Source: Desulfobacteraceae bacterium (GTDB lineage: Bacteria; Desulfobacterota; Desulfobacteria; Desulfobacterales; JAUWMJ01). From it: a stretch of DNA of 6,715 nucleotides. Of the stretch, positions 4,410 to 6,715 are shown piece by piece (positions within the stretch are counted from its first letter, which is position 1; the number at the start of each line of letters is the position of its first letter). The notes beneath the pieces are model-generated. The model worked only from the letters and a program-made list of their open reading frames with translations, had not been told where the DNA came from and ran no database searches. Location of the stretch: positions 1 through 6,715 of the forward strand of contig JAUWOH010000169.1 of the NCBI GenBank assembly GCA_030612225.1, written 5' to 3'. Both the position numbers and the translations under genes were made by a program.

Positions 4410-5975
4410 ATGATATTCAGAAAATCGACTACAGCAATCTTCTTACCCGGCTTACTTGGCCTTTTTATTTTTTCAGGTTTGGTTTTTGCTTCCAGCCAGG
4501 ATAATGTTCCAACACATGCCTCAGGAAACGCTGCTATAGTCCATGATCAACAGCATACTGCCGCGAAAACAGGTAAAGAAGAAGTTCTTCACGGCGCAAA
4601 AACACATGAGGCAGCAGGTGGAGGCCATGGCCATGCAAATTTAGGAGAAATTTTGCCGCTATGGAGCTGCATTCCTTTTGCATGTATGCTTCTTTCCATA
4701 GCTCTCTTTCCCCTTGTTGCTCCGAATTTATGGCACCATCATTTTGGCAAAATTTCTGCTTTCTGGGCTGCCTCTTTAGGGATACCTTTTTTGTTTGCAT
4801 TTAAAGGGGTTGCTCTGCATGAAATTCTTCATATTGTCCTTGCCGACTATGTTCCATTTATTATCCTGCTTTGGGCCCTTTATACCGTTTCAGGTGGAAT
4901 ACTGCTGCGGGGCTCTTTGCGGGGCACGCCCATAGTAAATACGGTAATTTTGATTATTGGTACAATACTGGCTTCATGGATGGGTACCACCGGAGCTGCC
5001 ATGCTTTTAATACGTCCATTTTTGAGAGCTAATGATTACAGGAAAAACAGAACATTCATGGTGGTTTTTTTCATCTTTCTGGTTGCAAATGTCGGAGGCT
5101 CTTTAACTCCGCTGGGTGATCCACCGCTCTTTCTGGGATTTCTCCATGGAGTCACCTTTTTCTGGACCTTTAATATAATGCCGCATATGCTTTTAACAGT
5201 TGGGATTCTTCTGGTAATTTACTTTTTCCTCGATTCATACCATTATAAAAAAGAAGGGGCGACAGTCCCTGAAAATGAGGCCAAAGAGCCGCTGAAATTA
5301 GAAGGAATACATAATTTTCTTTTTATTGCAGGTATTATCGGATCTGTACTCATGAGCGGGATGGTGGACTGGGGAGAGATCAACACACTGGGCATTCACA
5401 GAGCAGTGCAGGACTGGGTCAGGGACGGTCTCCTTATTGTTATGGGTATTCTTTCGCTGGTGACCACGTCAAAAATACTGCGCGAAGATAACGATTTTAC
5501 ATGGTTTCCGATCGTTGAGGTTGCTTATCTGTTTATAGGTATTTTTATTACCATGATTCCGTGTCTTCTTATACTTAAGGCTGGGTCCAAGGGAGAACTT
5601 GCCTTCCTGATAAGTGCAGTAAAGGAGCCGGTTCATTATTTCTGGGTTACAGGTATGCTTTCCGCTTTTCTGGACAATGCACCGACTTACCTTACATTTT
5701 TCAACACCGCCATTGGAAGTTTTTATTCAGGGATGACGGAAGCTCAGGCCGTACCTCTTCTTATGACGGAAAACGCTATTTTCCTTAAGGCAATATCCAC
5801 AGGCGCGGTTTTCTTCGGTGCCTGCAGCTATATCGGTAACGCGCCGAACTTTATGGTACGATCAATTTCCGAGGAAGCAGGCACGCCCATGCCAAGTTTT
5901 TTCGGCTACATTTTAAAATATTCCCTGGTATTTTTAATTCCGACTTTTATAGTTGTAACGTTTATTTTCTTTTAG
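4410..5975 (+). CDS. NhaD/CitMHS-like sodium:proton antiporter
   Basis: A 521-residue polytopic inner-membrane protein of the ion transporter superfamily, probably exchanging Na+ for H+. A signal-like hydrophobic segment (about 9-27) ends in VFASS. It is followed by a hydrophilic stretch rich in histidine (H36, H45, H49, H61, H66, H73, H75), then about a dozen membrane helices from about residue 80, with an HHH at 109-111. Family motifs are GTTGAAMLL (192-200), SLTPLGDPPLFLG (231-243) and the second-half repeat SAFLDNAPTYLTFF (418-431), with Asp422-Asn423 as candidate ion-binding residues, plus GACSYIGNAPN (480-490). The gene has a strong ribosome site and is followed after 8 bases by a sensor gene, so the two are likely co-transcribed. 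Annotation as a citrate transporter is possible, since CitMHS-type proteins share the fold; antiport is favoured by the LTPLGDPP and LDNAP motifs. The His-rich insert may bind metal or sense pH (inference). Confidence 0.85.
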   Translation: MIFRKSTTAIFLPGLLGLFIFSGLVFASSQDNVPTHASGNAAIVHDQQHTAAKTGKEEVLHGAKTHEAAGGGHGHANLGEILPLWSCIPFACMLLSIALFPLVAPNLWHHHFGKISAFWAASLGIPFLFAFKGVALHEILHIVLADYVPFIILLWALYTVSGGILLRGSLRGTPIVNTVILIIGTILASWMGTTGAAMLLIRPFLRANDYRKNRTFMVVFFIFLVANVGGSLTPLGDPPLFLGFLHGVTFFWTFNIMPHMLLTVGILLVIYFFLDSYHYKKEGATVPENEAKEPLKLEGIHNFLFIAGIIGSVLMSGMVDWGEINTLGIHRAVQDWVRDGLLIVMGILSLVTTSKILREDNDFTWFPIVEVAYLFIGIFITMIPCLLILKAGSKGELAFLISAVKEPVHYFWVTGMLSAFLDNAPTYLTFFNTAIGSFYSGMTEAQAVPLLMTENAIFLKAISTGAVFFGACSYIGNAPNFMVRSISEEAGTPMPSFFGYILKYSLVFLIPTFIVVTFIFF

Positions 5976-5983
5976 GACAAAAA

Positions 5984-6715
5984 ATGGGAAAAATTATAGA
6001 AGAATCAAACATCGCTATTGTCGGAGGAGGCATGGTTTGCAAGGCAATCCTCCAGATTATATTTAGCGACAACTTTAAAGGCCAAAGACCTAATATACTG
6101 GGCGTAGCTGATAAAGATGATAGTGCCGAAGGGTTAAGGTATGCAAGAGAAAAGGGGATATACACTACCAACAATTATAAAGAGCTGTTTGAATTTAAAA
6201 ACCTTGATTTAATCATGGAGTTGACAAAAGATGAAAAGTTCAGGGAGACGATAAAAAAGACTAAACCCCCCGGTGTGAGTTTGATTGATCATTTCGAGGC
6301 CGTGTCGGTATGGAATTTCTTCCAAATTGAAGAAGCAAAAACTAACTTTATAAGAAGATTACATAATAGTAAAGATGACTTTGAAAAAATAGTAGAGTTA
6401 TTTAAGGGATATTCCGACCACTTTGAAAGGATAATCACAGAAAGGAGCAACTATTCGCAAAAAATAAGGAGGGAACTGGTTGAAAGCCAGAGAGCCATGG
6501 CTCAAATAATCCAGGGTAGCACTATACCCACATTTGTTATCAACAAAGATCATATTGTTACCCACTGGAATAAGGCATGCGAGAAACTTACAGGATTATC
6601 TGCTGATGAAATGGTCGGAACAAATAAACACTGGAAGCCCTTTAGATCCGGAGAGCGACCTACCATGGCTGATGTTATACTAGATGAAATGAAAGTGGAG
6701 GATATAAAAAGATAT
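5984..6715 (+). CDS. Rossmann-PAS signalling protein, probably sensor kinase or related regulator, 3' partial
   Basis: The frame is open from ATG 5984 to the window end, giving 244 residues with no stop. Residues 8-110 look like a Rossmann nucleotide-binding domain: IAIVGGGMVCKAIL (10-23) is the dinucleotide loop with Cys19 at the usual third Gly or Ala; Asp43 ends the second strand (GVADKDD), favouring NAD over NADP; and TTNNYKELFEFKNLDLIMELT (61-81) matches the following helix-strand pattern of GFO/IDH-type or dihydrodipicolinate-reductase-type domains. Residues about 115-176 are a helical, coiled-coil-like linker. A PAS domain begins near 173, with PTFVINKDHIVTHWNKACEKL (182-202) and TGLSADEMVG (203-212). 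The output domain, a histidine kinase or possibly a sigma-54 activator, lies beyond the edge. A weak AGGA overlaps the antiporter stop, and the 8-base gap implies an operon. It probably senses redox or dinucleotide state for the antiporter pathway (inference). Confidence 0.8.
   Translation, partial: MGKIIEESNIAIVGGGMVCKAILQIIFSDNFKGQRPNILGVADKDDSAEGLRYAREKGIYTTNNYKELFEFKNLDLIMELTKDEKFRETIKKTKPPGVSLIDHFEAVSVWNFFQIEEAKTNFIRRLHNSKDDFEKIVELFKGYSDHFERIITERSNYSQKIRRELVESQRAMAQIIQGSTIPTFVINKDHIVTHWNKACEKLTGLSADEMVGTNKHWKPFRSGERPTMADVILDEMKVEDIKRY

Noticed and set aside
5962..6174. 70-codon - strand ORF
   Set aside because: Antisense to the well-supported Rossmann-PAS gene.

Overview
The window looks like chromosomal DNA of a moderately AT-rich Gram-negative bacterium, most plausibly one of the Desulfobacterota (sulfate-reducer relatives). 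The grounds are the mix of gene types, two sigma-54-like promoter matches, and the style of the Rossmann-PAS signalling protein at the right edge. This placement is inference; there is no rRNA or other phylogenetic marker here. No phage gene, transposase, CRISPR array or tRNA was seen.

Layout. (1) Bases 1-1005, + strand: the C-terminal three quarters of a beta-ketoacyl-ACP synthase fold protein whose catalytic Cys-His-His is replaced by Glu-Ser-Glu. It is therefore best read as a non-condensing, chain-length-factor-like partner subunit; its N-terminus and probable active partner lie left of the window. (2) Bases 1006-1228: a convergent gap holding a GC-rich segment with several competing hairpins, possibly a dispersed repeat. 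(3) Bases 3544 down to 1229, - strand: a compact three-gene operon of a Crp/Fnr-type regulator, a stand-alone cyclic-nucleotide-binding protein with no DNA-binding domain, and an AI-2E/PerM family membrane protein. The last two overlap at TTGA. (4) Bases 3545-4409: an 865-base divergent intergenic region. It is not empty: it has a 26-base hairpin near the - operon, two well-spaced sigma-54 promoter matches pointing right, a very strong intrinsic terminator at 3976-4013, and then the AT-rich leader of the next operon with direct repeats and a dyad inside a candidate promoter. (5) Bases 4410-6715, + strand: an NhaD/CitMHS-like sodium:proton antiporter with a signal-like N-terminus and a His-rich segment, followed 8 bases later by a signalling protein that joins a Rossmann-type nucleotide-binding domain, a helical linker and a PAS domain, and runs off the right edge.

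How the parts may fit. Both operons pair a membrane protein with predicted ligand sensors: cyclic nucleotide sensors with the AI-2E family protein, and a dinucleotide/PAS sensor with the antiporter. Since some AI-2E family proteins have been reported as Na+(Li+)/H+ antiporters, a shared ion-homeostasis theme is possible but unproven. The most novel-looking element is the segment between the sigma-54 matches and the terminator (about 3777-4013). It would give a discrete transcript of roughly 240 nt, a candidate small RNA or the mRNA of a 39-residue peptide with a CxxCxxxC motif.
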